Assembly (NCBI GenBank): GCA_045636205.1
Contig: JAZTXE010000034.1
Span: 1 to 6,157 of the forward strand
Reading direction: 5' to 3'
Source of the DNA: JAZRUF01 sp045636205
GTDB taxonomy: Bacteria; Bacillota; Clostridia; Oscillospirales; JAAYXM01
DNA length: 6,157 nucleotides
A program made the position numbers and the translations under genes. The notes under the pieces are model-generated. The model was not told where the DNA came from, ran no database searches, and saw only the letters and a list, made by a program, of their open reading frames with translations. Below, in pieces: positions 1 to 6,157 of this stretch (the first letter of the stretch is position 1; every line of letters begins with the position of its first letter).

Positions 1-424
1 GTTTGAGCGGTATTACAATAAAAAAAGGAAAGTGTATTTGACATTCAACGCAATGATTTGCCGTTATTCCTGGAAGGGTATGATCGTGCGCGGATGGAGA
101 AAGGTATTGGCTGCATGCACGACTAAAGAGAAATTGTTAAAGAAGATTGAGAAGATTAACGTAAAGTATAAATATGAAGACTGCTCTATGGTGGGTTCGA
201 CGGATTCGCTTTATAATTCTATTAAAAATAGAGTTCCTAAAGAATGTTATATCAGAGATATAAAAGTTGAATTTGAAGGACATGAATTTAAAGCTCCAAT
301 AGGATACGATAAAATCTTGAGAGGAATATATGGCGATTACATGAAATTACCACCAGTTGAACAGCAAATTACACATCATGCAAATAATGTGTATTGGGTA
401 GGAGGATATAATGAAAAAGTATAA
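1..424 (+). CDS. LicD-family phosphotransferase, C-terminal part (5' end outside window)
   Basis: The reading frame is open from the first full codon at base 2, so this is the last 140 residues of a longer protein; GTG 32 is only an internal codon. LicD proteins (PF04991, fukutin-related) transfer phosphocholine or another phospho-alcohol from a CDP donor onto surface sugars and act at the cytoplasmic face of the membrane. The end of the family is recognisable: a stretch reading VEFEGHEFKAPIGYD, then LRGIYGDYMKLPP, then a paired His and VYW close to the C-terminus. The catalytic N-terminal half with the acidic metal-binding residues is not visible. The gene overlaps the next one by 14 nt in another frame, and that gene encodes a nucleotidylyltransferase that would supply the CDP donor. 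The coding region is AT-rich, unlike the genes after 935. The family is clear, but the transferred group cannot be read from this fragment. Confidence 0.85.
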   Translation, partial: FERYYNKKRKVYLTFNAMICRYSWKGMIVRGWRKVLAACTTKEKLLKKIEKINVKYKYEDCSMVGSTDSLYNSIKNRVPKECYIRDIKVEFEGHEFKAPIGYDKILRGIYGDYMKLPPVEQQITHHANNVYWVGGYNEKV

Positions 425-839
425 AATTGGATACACTTGTGGTGTTTTTGATTTGTTCCATGTAGGACACCTTAATTTGTTAGAACGATGCAAAGAACAA
501 TGTGAATATTTGATAGTCGGAGTGTGCGACGATGAATATGTGCGAGATATAAAAAAGAAAGAACCAGTTGTTTTAGAAAAAGATAGAGTTCGTATTATTA
601 ATGCTCTGAAATGTGTTGATAGTGCAGAACTGGTAGATTATAAAATTACAGATGACAAAATGTTGGCATTAGAAAGGTTTAACTTTGATGTGCTTTTTTC
701 GGGAGATGACTGGAAAGGGACTGATAGATACAAAAAGACAGAGGAACAATTTGAAAAGGTAGGAGTTTGCATAGAATATCTTCCGTATACAATGGGGGTT
801 TCTACAACAGATATTAAGGAAAAGATGAAAAAGAGCTGA
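411..839 (+). CDS. TagD-like cytidylyltransferase (glycerol-3-phosphate/phospho-alcohol type)
   Basis: This is a 142-residue single-domain nucleotidylyltransferase of the HxGH superfamily (PF01467), close to the 129 residues of Bacillus subtilis TagD. The N-terminal motif GVFDLFHVGHLNLLERC (residues 11-27) contains HVGH at 17-20, which binds the nucleotide phosphates. SGDDW (97-101) and the C-terminal YTMGVSTT (126-133) match the other TagD signature regions. It likely joins CTP to a phosphorylated alcohol to give a CDP-activated donor in the cytoplasm. The start is fixed by AGGAGG at 400-405, 5 nt before ATG, inside the end of the licD-like gene, so translation is probably coupled. The pairing with LicD suggests that the product feeds that transferase. 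The canonical TagD motif is RTEGISTT; here Tyr126 replaces the Arg, so glycerol-3-phosphate may not be the substrate. Phosphocholine, another polyol phosphate, or use of ATP are alternatives. The family is certain, the substrate is not. Confidence 0.88.
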   Translation: MKKYKIGYTCGVFDLFHVGHLNLLERCKEQCEYLIVGVCDDEYVRDIKKKEPVVLEKDRVRIINALKCVDSAELVDYKITDDKMLALERFNFDVLFSGDDWKGTDRYKKTEEQFEKVGVCIEYLPYTMGVSTTDIKEKMKKS

Positions 840-849
840 TAGAGCGTCG

Positions 850-921
850 ATGTGTGAAGTGGTATATCTGCCGAGAACTCCTGAAATATCGACGACTAAA
901 ATAAAAGAAGATTTAAAATAG
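850..921 (+). pseudogene. tagD: Remnant: C-terminal end of a canonical tagD (glycerol-3-phosphate cytidylyltransferase)
   Basis: Reading from 853 in the frame ending at TAG 919-921 gives Cys, then EVVYLPRT, then PEISTTKIKEDLK and stop. This is the ending of TagD proteins; from memory B. subtilis TagD ends CEVVYLPRT-EG-ISTTKIKEE plus a few residues. It carries the full RTxxISTT signature, including the Arg that the intact upstream enzyme lacks, so it is not a copy of that gene's 3' end. Upstream of about 853 the frame (residues D-R-A-S-M) no longer matches the family and runs back into the stop region of the preceding gene. An ATG at 850 could start a 23-codon peptide, but there is no good ribosome binding site. 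I read it as the tail of a gene whose body was lost or replaced, with the joint between about 839 and 853. Confidence 0.8.
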
Positions 922-934
922 AAGGTGACGGGTT

Positions 935-1987
935 ATGTCTCTTTTTAAAGACAAAACATTACTTATAACAGGTGGGACGGGGTCGTTTGGTAACGCGGTG
1001 CTCAATCGCTTTTTGGCGACTGACATTGGCGAGGTGCGAATTTTCTCGCGTGACGAGAAAAAGCAGGACGACATGCGTCACGAGTTTCAGGCAAGGATGC
1101 CGGAGGTCGCGCACAAGATTAAGTTTTTCTTAGGCGATGTGCGTGATTTAGCATCGGTTAAAAACGCGATGTACGGCGTGGACTATGTGTTCCACGCGGC
1201 GGCGCTCAAGCAGGTTCCGTCGTGCGAATTCTTCCCGATTGAGGCGGTTAAGACTAATGTGCTGGGTACGGACAATGTGCTGACTGCGGCGATTGAAGCG
1301 GGGGTTAAGAATATCATTTGCCTGTCAACCGACAAGGCGGCGTATCCGGTAAACGCGATGGGTACGTCCAAGGCGATGATGGAGAAGGTTGCGGTTGCAA
1401 AGAGCCGCACGGTAAGTCCAGAGAAGACGAAAATCTGCTGCACGAGATACGGAAACGTAATGTGTTCGCGCGGGTCGGTAATTCCGCTGTGGATTGAGCA
1501 GATTAAATCGGGAAAGCCGATTACGATAACCGAGCCGAGCATGACGAGATTTATAATGTCGCTCGAAGAGGCGGTTGAGCTTGTAATTTTCGCGTTTGAA
1601 AACGGAGAGAGCGGCGACATTCTTGTGCAGAAGTCACCCGCATGCACGATTGAGGTTCTTGCAAAAGCGGTTGCGGAGTTATTTGACGAGGGGCACGACA
1701 TTCAGGTTATCGGCATTCGTCACGGTGAGAAGCTCTATGAGACCCTGCTTACAAATGAGGAGTGCGCGAATGCGATTGACTTGGGGCATTTCTACCGTGT
1801 GCCGGCGGACAAGCGTGATTTAAACTACGATAAGTTCTTTAAAGACGGCGACCGTGAGAGAAATCCTCTTACGGAGTTCAACTCGAACAACACTGAGCTT
1901 TTGGATGTTGAGAAGGTAAAGGAAAAGCTTCTTTCTCTTGAATACATCCGCGAAGAGCTTAAGGCATGGAAGGAAAGCAATAAGTAA
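935..1987 (+). CDS. capE: CapE: UDP-GlcNAc 4,6-dehydratase/5-epimerase (UDP-L-FucNAc pathway step 1)
   Basis: The 350-residue protein is an extended short-chain dehydrogenase/reductase. CapE (WbjB, FnlA) converts UDP-GlcNAc to the UDP-2-acetamido-2,6-dideoxy-L-arabino-hexos-4-ulose, using bound NADP(H), in the cytoplasm. The Rossmann glycine motif TGGTGSFG is at residues 12-19, GDVRD at 67-71, HAAALKQVPSCEFFP at 87-101, STDKAA at 131-136 with the Asp133-Lys134 pair, and MGTSK at 142-146. Met142 stands where most dehydrogenases of this fold have the catalytic Tyr; this is a known CapE trait. RHGEKLYETLL (262-272) and the C-terminal RVPADKRDLNY are also CapE-like, and the similarity to S. aureus CapE runs end to end. 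The start is supported by AAGGTGA at 922-928, 6 nt before ATG. Alanine codons are mostly GCG, unlike the two genes upstream. capF and capG, for the next steps, follow after one intervening gene. The related PseB/FlaA1 family is less likely given the CapE-specific motifs. Confidence 0.95.
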   Translation: MSLFKDKTLLITGGTGSFGNAVLNRFLATDIGEVRIFSRDEKKQDDMRHEFQARMPEVAHKIKFFLGDVRDLASVKNAMYGVDYVFHAAALKQVPSCEFFPIEAVKTNVLGTDNVLTAAIEAGVKNIICLSTDKAAYPVNAMGTSKAMMEKVAVAKSRTVSPEKTKICCTRYGNVMCSRGSVIPLWIEQIKSGKPITITEPSMTRFIMSLEEAVELVIFAFENGESGDILVQKSPACTIEVLAKAVAELFDEGHDIQVIGIRHGEKLYETLLTNEECANAIDLGHFYRVPADKRDLNYDKFFKDGDRERNPLTEFNSNNTELLDVEKVKEKLLSLEYIREELKAWKESNK

Positions 1988-3168
1988 TGGATATTCTGCA
2001 ACGCGGCATGATGACAATAATAAAGAGTGCGCTTTCAGATGCGGAAGGTTGCCTGCCCGAAGAGTTTAATTTCGCGCAGGCTGCGAGTGTTGCAAAAAAA
2101 CATGGCATAGTTGCACTTTTTTATTACGGCGCGCTGCGTTGCGGGATAGAAAAAAGCGACCCGCTGATGCGTGAGCTTTTTTATCACACGTGTCAGGCTA
2201 TATCCGTGAGCGAGCAACAGATGAGCGCGGCGACGCGGATTTTTGAATGTTTTGATGAGGAACATGTTGACTACATGCCGCTTAAGGGGACACTGCTTAA
2301 GGTGATATATCCCAAGAGCGAGATGCGGACCATGGGTGATGCGGATATTCTTATCCGTACCGAGCAGTATGACAAAATAAAGCCTATAATGCTAAAGCTC
2401 GGATATGAGGAGCAGGTGGAGAGCGACCATGAGCTCATATGGCATAAGGGCACAGCGCATATTGAGCTTCATAAGCGTTTGATACCATCGTACAACAAGG
2501 ATTATTACGAGTACTTTGGTGATGGATGGCGACTTGCAAAGCTGTGTGGCGCGGCGGGAACCAGGTATGGACTTGAAGCCGAGGACGAGCTTATATACAT
2601 TTTTACGCATTTCGCAAAGCATTACCGCGATGCAGGAATCGGAATACGTCATGTGCTTGACATATGGGTATATAAAAATGCGCATGCAGGAATCGATGAG
2701 GAATATATAAAAAACGAACTGCAGGCACTGCAGTTATATGATTTCTATGTTAATGTAATAAAAACGCTTGAGGTATGGTTTGATGGGCGAGAGCCCGACA
2801 GCATAACGGATTTTATAACTCAGATAATTTTTTCAAGCGGAGTTTACGGAACACGCGAGGCGCAGATTTTGTCCGAGGCGGTCAAGGCGTCAAAGAGCAT
2901 AGAGAAGACGGAAAACGTACGTGCAGTAAAGCTTATCCGTGAGATTTTTCTGCCGTACAAGCCTATGTGCAAAAAATTCCCTATACTTGAGCAGGTGCCT
3001 GTTTTGCTGCCGGTGATGTGGGTTGTAAGATGGGTGGATGCACTGCTGTTTCGCAGGAAGAACATAGCGATAAAGACGCATAAACTTCAGACGATGACGG
3101 CGGATAAGATAGACGGATACCAGCAAGCGCTCAATTATGTGGGCCTGGATTTTAACTTTAAGGAGTAA
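1987..3168 (+). CDS. Nucleotidyltransferase-family protein (NTP_transf_5 type), function unknown
   Basis: This 393-residue protein has the pattern of the 'uncharacterised nucleotidyltransferase' family (PF14907), a distant branch of the polymerase-beta-type nucleotidyltransferases. Visible marks are MPLKGTLLKVIYP (97-109), GDADILI (117-123) with the metal-binding-type Asp118 and Asp120, HIELHKRL (158-165), and an HFAKHYRDAG-IRHVLDIWVY stretch (208-229). A hydrophobic segment around 332-355 (PVLLPVMWVVRW) near the C-terminus is followed by a basic patch and may lie against the membrane; it is short for a true membrane helix. No signal peptide is seen. The ATG overlaps the capE stop by one base (TAATG), with AGGAAA at 1971-1976, so translation is likely coupled; ATG 2008 is a weaker alternative start. 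Family members are common in polysaccharide and peptide-modification loci, but I know of no established substrate. Its place between capE and capF suggests a role in modifying the same glycan or its precursor, which is inference only. Confidence 0.8.
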   Translation: MDILQRGMMTIIKSALSDAEGCLPEEFNFAQAASVAKKHGIVALFYYGALRCGIEKSDPLMRELFYHTCQAISVSEQQMSAATRIFECFDEEHVDYMPLKGTLLKVIYPKSEMRTMGDADILIRTEQYDKIKPIMLKLGYEEQVESDHELIWHKGTAHIELHKRLIPSYNKDYYEYFGDGWRLAKLCGAAGTRYGLEAEDELIYIFTHFAKHYRDAGIGIRHVLDIWVYKNAHAGIDEEYIKNELQALQLYDFYVNVIKTLEVWFDGREPDSITDFITQIIFSSGVYGTREAQILSEAVKASKSIEKTENVRAVKLIREIFLPYKPMCKKFPILEQVPVLLPVMWVVRWVDALLFRRKNIAIKTHKLQTMTADKIDGYQQALNYVGLDFNFKE

Positions 3169-3171
3169 AAG

Positions 3172-4314
3172 ATGAAAATACTCGTTACCGGTGCTCACGG
3201 ATTTGTGGGCAAAAACCTCTGTGCACAACTAAAAAACATTGCAGAGGGAAAAGACAAGACGTTTGATATAAAAGAGGACATAACAGTTTTTGAATATGAT
3301 ATTGACACAGCACCTGAGCTTCTTACTTCATACTGTAAGGAGTGCAATTTTGTATTCCATCTGGCGGGGATAAATCGCCCCAAAGAGCAGTCGGAGTTTA
3401 TGGATGGAAATTTCGGATTCACGTCCGTGCTTTTAGACGAGCTTAAAAAATACGCAAATACTTGTCCGGTGATGATTTCCTCGTCGATTCAGGCGGCGCT
3501 TGACAATCCGTACGGTGTTTCAAAAAAAGCCGGCGAAGATTTAATGTTTGAATATGCCGAAGAGACCGGGGCGAAGGTACTGGTTTACCGGTTCCCGAAC
3601 GTTTTCGGCAAGTGGTGCAGACCGAATTACAACAGTGCGGTGGCAACGTTTTGCAACAATATCGCGCACGACCTTCCGATTCAGGTAAATGACCGCGCGG
3701 TTAATATGACGCTTGTGTACATAGATGATGTAGTAAACGAACTTATTTATGCGCTCAAAGGCGAAGAGAATCGTGACGGTGCGTTTTGCAAGGTGCCGGT
3801 TGAGCATAAAATCACTTTAGGCGAGATTGTGGATTTAATCTATGAGTTTAAAAACAGCCGGCAGGACAAGCTCGTGCCGGACATGGCGGATGCGTTTACA
3901 AAGAAGCTTTATTCGACGTATCTTTCATATTTGCCGGAAAATGAATTCAGCTATCCGCTCAAGATGAACGTGGATGAGCGTGGAAGTTTTACCGAGATTT
4001 TGAGAACCGCGGACAGAGGTCAGTTCAGTGTAAATATCTCAAAACCGCACATTACTAAAGGAAACCACTGGCACCACACTAAAAACGAGAAGTTTTTGGT
4101 GGTATCCGGTCGCGGCGTTATTCGTTTCAGGAAAATAGGCGAGGATAAAGTGCACGAATATTTTGTGTCAGGCGATAAGCTTGAAGTTATCGATATACCG
4201 GTAGGATATACGCACAATATCGAAAATCTGGGTGATGAGGACATGGTGACATTCATGTGGTGCAACGAGTGTTTTGACCCCACAAAGCCGGACACATTTT
4301 TTGAGGAAGTGTAG
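3172..4314 (+). CDS. capF: CapF: bifunctional 3-epimerase/4-reductase (UDP-L-FucNAc pathway step 2)
   Basis: The 380-residue protein has two domains. Residues 1 to about 245 form a short-chain dehydrogenase fold with the nucleotide motif GAHGFVG (7-13), HLAGINRP (63-70), SSSIQA (103-108) and YGVSK (114-118, the Tyr/Lys pair). Residues from about 260 form a cupin, with the metal-site stretch GNHWHHTKNEKF (297-308), SGRG (312-315) and IPVGYTHNIEN (342-352). In the S. aureus and Pseudomonas homologues the zinc cupin epimerises C3 of the CapE product and the N-terminal domain reduces C4 with NADPH, giving UDP-2-acetamido-2,6-dideoxy-L-talose. All signature residues appear intact. AAGGAG at 3160-3165 lies at the end of the preceding gene, 6 nt before ATG, and the gap from that gene's stop is 3 nt. 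capG follows 3 nt after the stop. The length matches the family. Confidence 0.95.
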   Translation: MKILVTGAHGFVGKNLCAQLKNIAEGKDKTFDIKEDITVFEYDIDTAPELLTSYCKECNFVFHLAGINRPKEQSEFMDGNFGFTSVLLDELKKYANTCPVMISSSIQAALDNPYGVSKKAGEDLMFEYAEETGAKVLVYRFPNVFGKWCRPNYNSAVATFCNNIAHDLPIQVNDRAVNMTLVYIDDVVNELIYALKGEENRDGAFCKVPVEHKITLGEIVDLIYEFKNSRQDKLVPDMADAFTKKLYSTYLSYLPENEFSYPLKMNVDERGSFTEILRTADRGQFSVNISKPHITKGNHWHHTKNEKFLVVSGRGVIRFRKIGEDKVHEYFVSGDKLEVIDIPVGYTHNIENLGDEDMVTFMWCNECFDPTKPDTFFEEV

Positions 4315-4317
4315 AGT

Positions 4318-5502
4318 ATGGATATTAAAACAGATTATTCGGATGTAAAGTTTAAGAACAATGGGAAGCTTAAGCTTCTTATAATAGTAGGAACACGTCC
4401 GGAGATTATACGGCTGGCTGCGACGATAAATAAATGCCGCAAGTATTTTGATTGCGTCCTGGCGCATACCGGTCAGAATTATGACTACAACCTAAACGGT
4501 GTGTTTTTCAAGGATTTAAAGCTTGAGAATCCGGATGTATATATGGATGCAGTGGGTGACGATCTGGGCGCTACCGTGGGTAACATTATAAACTGCTCAT
4601 ATAAGCTCATGACGCAAATAAAGCCGGATGCGCTGCTCATTCTTGGTGATACAAACTCATGTTTGAGCGCGATTGCGGCGAAGCGTCTGCATATCCCGAT
4701 TTTCCACATGGAGGCGGGCAACCGTTGCTTTGATGAGTGCTTGCCTGAAGAGACAAATCGCCGTATAGTAGACCATATTGCGGATGTAAACATGTGCTAT
4801 TCTGAGCATGCACGCAGATATTTAAACCGCGAGGGTTGTGCGCCGGAGCGGACGTATGTGACCGGCTCGCCTATGGCTGAGGTGTTGCATGAGAATTTAG
4901 ACGATATTTGTGCGAGTGACATTCACGCGAAGTTAGGGCTTGAAAAAGGAAAGTATATCCTTCTCTCTGCTCACCGCGAAGAGAATATTGACACGGAGAA
5001 AAACTTCAAGAGCTTATTTAGTGCGATAAATGCGTTGGCGAAAAAGTACGATATGCCGATACTCTATTCCTGCCATCCGCGAAGCAAAAAAAGGCTTGAG
5101 GAGAGCGGGTTTGAGCTTGATAGGCGTGTGATACGCCATGAACCGCTTGGTTTTCATGATTATAACTGTTTGCAGATGAACGCGTTTGCAGTTGTGTCTG
5201 ACAGCGGAACGCTCCCTGAGGAGAGCAGTTTCTTTTCGTCTGTCGGGCATCCGTTCCCGGCTGTGTGCATACGCACGAGCACTGAACGGCCGGAGGCACT
5301 GGATAAGGCATGCTTCATTTTAGCAGGAATTGATGAAATGGGACTCATGCAGGCAGTGGACACTGCGGTGAATATGTGCAGTGAGGGCAACCACGGAACG
5401 CCGGTGCCGGATTATGTTTGCGAAAATGTGTCCACAAAGGTGGTTAAGATAATCCAAAGCTATACCGGCGTTGTAAATAAAATGGTTTGGCGCAAGGGAT
5501 AA
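4318..5502 (+). CDS. capG: CapG: UDP-L-TalNAc 2-epimerase giving UDP-L-FucNAc (pathway step 3)
   Basis: The 394-residue protein belongs to the non-hydrolysing UDP-GlcNAc 2-epimerase family (PF02350). CapG (WbjD, FnlC) inverts C2 of UDP-N-acetyl-L-talosamine-type sugar to make UDP-L-FucNAc. Motifs in order are VGTRPEIIR (24-32), HTGQNYDYNLN (50-60), LGDTNSCLSA (109-118), HMEAGNRCFDE (130-140), PEETNR (143-148), VDH (151-153), SAHREENID (217-225), HPRS (253-256), SDSGTLPEESS (294-304) and RTSTERPEALDK (319-330). The form GNRCFD and the ending NVSTKVVKIIQSY separate CapG from the WecB-type enzymes. The start follows GAGGAAG at 4303-4309, 8 nt before ATG. An N-terminal extension of about 17 residues precedes the core; a shorter start is possible but ATG 4318 has the ribosome binding site. 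It is the last gene before the terminator at 5529. Confidence 0.95.
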   Translation: MDIKTDYSDVKFKNNGKLKLLIIVGTRPEIIRLAATINKCRKYFDCVLAHTGQNYDYNLNGVFFKDLKLENPDVYMDAVGDDLGATVGNIINCSYKLMTQIKPDALLILGDTNSCLSAIAAKRLHIPIFHMEAGNRCFDECLPEETNRRIVDHIADVNMCYSEHARRYLNREGCAPERTYVTGSPMAEVLHENLDDICASDIHAKLGLEKGKYILLSAHREENIDTEKNFKSLFSAINALAKKYDMPILYSCHPRSKKRLEESGFELDRRVIRHEPLGFHDYNCLQMNAFAVVSDSGTLPEESSFFSSVGHPFPAVCIRTSTERPEALDKACFILAGIDEMGLMQAVDTAVNMCSEGNHGTPVPDYVCENVSTKVVKIIQSYTGVVNKMVWRKG

Positions 5503-5528
5503 AATTTAATTTAATGTATAAAAACCTG

Positions 5529-5575
5529 GCTGCGGCAGTTTTCAGAGCTTGAAAATTGCCGCGGCTTTGTTGCTT
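5529..5575 (+). terminator. Intrinsic (rho-independent) terminator closing the polysaccharide operon
   Basis: The arms 5529-5543 and 5551-5565 pair over 15 bp without a gap, including two G-U wobbles, around a 7-nt loop AGAGCTT. The stem is GC-rich at its base (GCTGCGGC against GCCGCGGC) and is followed by the T-rich run TTTGTTGCTT. It starts 26 nt after the capG stop. In the other direction the A-run at about 5519-5524 gives only a weak poly-U tract, so it mainly serves the + strand. Confidence 0.9.
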
Positions 5576-5585
5576 AAAGAGAAGA

Positions 5586-5614
5586 TTGCGTTAAGGCCGC
5601 GCAAGGGGTATAAT
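5586..5614 (+). promoter_or_regulatory. Sigma-70/sigma-A-type promoter for cobO
   Basis: A perfect -10 hexamer TATAAT lies at 5609-5614. At 17 nt spacing the -35 position reads TTGCGT (5586-5591), which has the key TTG but only 3 of 6 consensus bases. Initiation near 5621 would leave a leader of only about 16 nt before the ATG at 5637, just enough for the ribosome binding site GGAGGG at 5625-5630. There is no room for a cobalamin riboswitch. The promoter lies after the terminator, which supports separate transcription of the next gene. Confidence 0.7.
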
Positions 5615-5636
5615 AGTATAAACTGGAGGGATTTAA

Positions 5637-6157
5637 ATGGCGGGACTTATACATATATATTGCGGCGACGGCAAGGGGAAGACAACTGCGGCAACCGGGC
5701 TTGCTGTGCGCGCGGCGGGGGCTAAGAAAAAAGTTATCTTTGCGCAGTTTATGAAGGATGGAAGCTCGTCTGAGATTGGCATGCTCAAAGAACTACGCGG
5801 TGTGGAGATATTCGTATGCAGTACGTGTTACGGATTTTTTCAAAACATGGATGAAAAACAGAAGGTAACCGCATGCCGAAGCTATTCAGAGCTGTTTGAG
5901 CGTGTGAAAGAGCGGGTGCAACAAGATGCGGGCGTTTTGGTGCTTGACGAGGCTATGGCGGCATGCAAATGCTCTGCGATAAACGAGGCGGATTTGATAG
6001 AGTTTTTGAAAAATAAGCCCGAGTCGCTTGAGGTAGTGCTTACCGGGAGAGCGCCTTCGCAGGAGCTTGTCGAGCTTGCCGATTACGTGACGGAGATGAA
6101 AAAGGTAAAGCATCCGTATGATTGTGGGACAAAAGCGCGGCATGGAATTGAGTTTTA
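5637..6157 (+). CDS. cobO: Cob(I)yrinic acid a,c-diamide adenosyltransferase (CobO/BtuR type); final stop base outside window
   Basis: The frame from ATG 5637 gives 173 residues and ends with the bases TA at the window edge, almost certainly the first two bases of TAA or TAG, since the family normally ends in a motif like the ARHGIEF seen here (167-173). The enzyme transfers the 5'-deoxyadenosyl group of ATP to the cobalt of corrinoids in the cytoplasm, for coenzyme B12 synthesis or salvage. The Walker A motif GDGKGKTT is at 10-17, a Walker-B-like VLVLDEAMAA at 100-109, and VVLTGRAPSQELVELADYVTEM at 133-154, all typical of PF02572. The ribosome binding site GGAGGG (5625-5630) is 6 nt before ATG. 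The gene has its own promoter and is separated from capG by a strong terminator, so it is not part of the sugar operon. It has seven cysteines, including CSTC (61-64) and CKC (110-112). Confidence 0.93.
   Translation, partial: MAGLIHIYCGDGKGKTTAATGLAVRAAGAKKKVIFAQFMKDGSSSEIGMLKELRGVEIFVCSTCYGFFQNMDEKQKVTACRSYSELFERVKERVQQDAGVLVLDEAMAACKCSAINEADLIEFLKNKPESLEVVLTGRAPSQELVELADYVTEMKKVKHPYDCGTKARHGIEF

Noticed and set aside
874..902. Possible promoter before capE with TAAAAT at 897-902
   Set aside because: The -10-like hexamer is good, but the -35 position at 17 nt (AGAACT) does not match, and the bases are explained by the tagD remnant's codons.
850..921. A real 23-codon small protein starting at ATG 850
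   Set aside because: There is no convincing ribosome binding site, and the sequence is the tail of a known enzyme family without its active-site half.
1358..1372. CapE with Met instead of the catalytic Tyr (MGTSK)
   Set aside because: It looks like a lost active-site residue, but Met at this position is characteristic of the CapE group, so it is not a defect.
1183..1701. Long reverse-strand reading frame opposite capE
   Set aside because: It lies wholly inside a gene with end-to-end family similarity, has no ribosome binding site and shows no recognisable protein features.
5227..5265. Extra residues in CapG around FFSSVGHPFPAV compared with the S. aureus protein
   Set aside because: As far as I recall, this form is common in CapG/FnlC relatives, and the flanking motifs are intact, so it is normal variation.
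5503..5636. Cobalamin riboswitch upstream of the adenosyltransferase gene
   Set aside because: The space is filled by a simple terminator hairpin and a promoter, and the predicted leader is only about 16 nt.

Overview
The window looks like the downstream end of a cell-surface polysaccharide locus from a Gram-positive, low-to-mid GC bacterium. Strong GGAGG-type ribosome binding sites, a TagD-type remnant, tightly packed genes and the Firmicute form of the cobalamin adenosyltransferase suggest Bacillota, class Clostridia, probably a Lachnospiraceae-like organism. The placement is an inference from gene style only. All genes read on the + strand.

Region 1 (1-839) is AT-rich. It holds the C-terminal part of a LicD-family phosphotransferase, cut by the window edge, overlapping a TagD-like nucleotidylyltransferase. 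Together they would activate a small phosphorylated alcohol (choline, glycerol or another polyol) as a CDP derivative and transfer it to a surface glycan.

Region 2 (840-934) looks like a short spacer but carries the last 22-23 codons and stop of a second, different TagD-type gene. It marks the scar of a replaced gene. Base composition and codon choice change sharply here: sample blocks go from about 29% GC (541-660) to about 52% GC (1081-1140 plus 1201-1260).

Region 3 (935-5502) is a tight operon of four genes. capE, capF and capG together make UDP-N-acetyl-L-fucosamine (UDP-L-FucNAc) from UDP-GlcNAc, as in Staphylococcus aureus type 5/8 capsule and the Pseudomonas/E. coli wbjB-C-D (fnlA-B-C) sets. 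A DUF-like nucleotidyltransferase gene (NTP_transf_5 family) sits between capE and capF. Gene junctions are a 1-nt overlap, a 3-nt gap and a 3-nt gap, so co-transcription and coupled translation are likely. No glycosyltransferase, flippase or polymerase lies in the window; these are presumably upstream.

Region 4 (5503-6157) begins with a strong intrinsic terminator (5529-5575) that closes the polysaccharide operon. A sigma-70/A-type promoter follows, and then a cobalamin adenosyltransferase gene (cobO type) that is complete except for the last base of its probable stop codon. This gene is a housekeeping neighbour, so the polysaccharide locus appears to end at the terminator.

I found no RNA genes, CRISPR array, insertion sequence or wholly new system. 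The most informative signals are the tagD scar with its composition break, the altered signature motif in the intact TagD-like enzyme, and the nucleotidyltransferase gene inside the FucNAc cassette.
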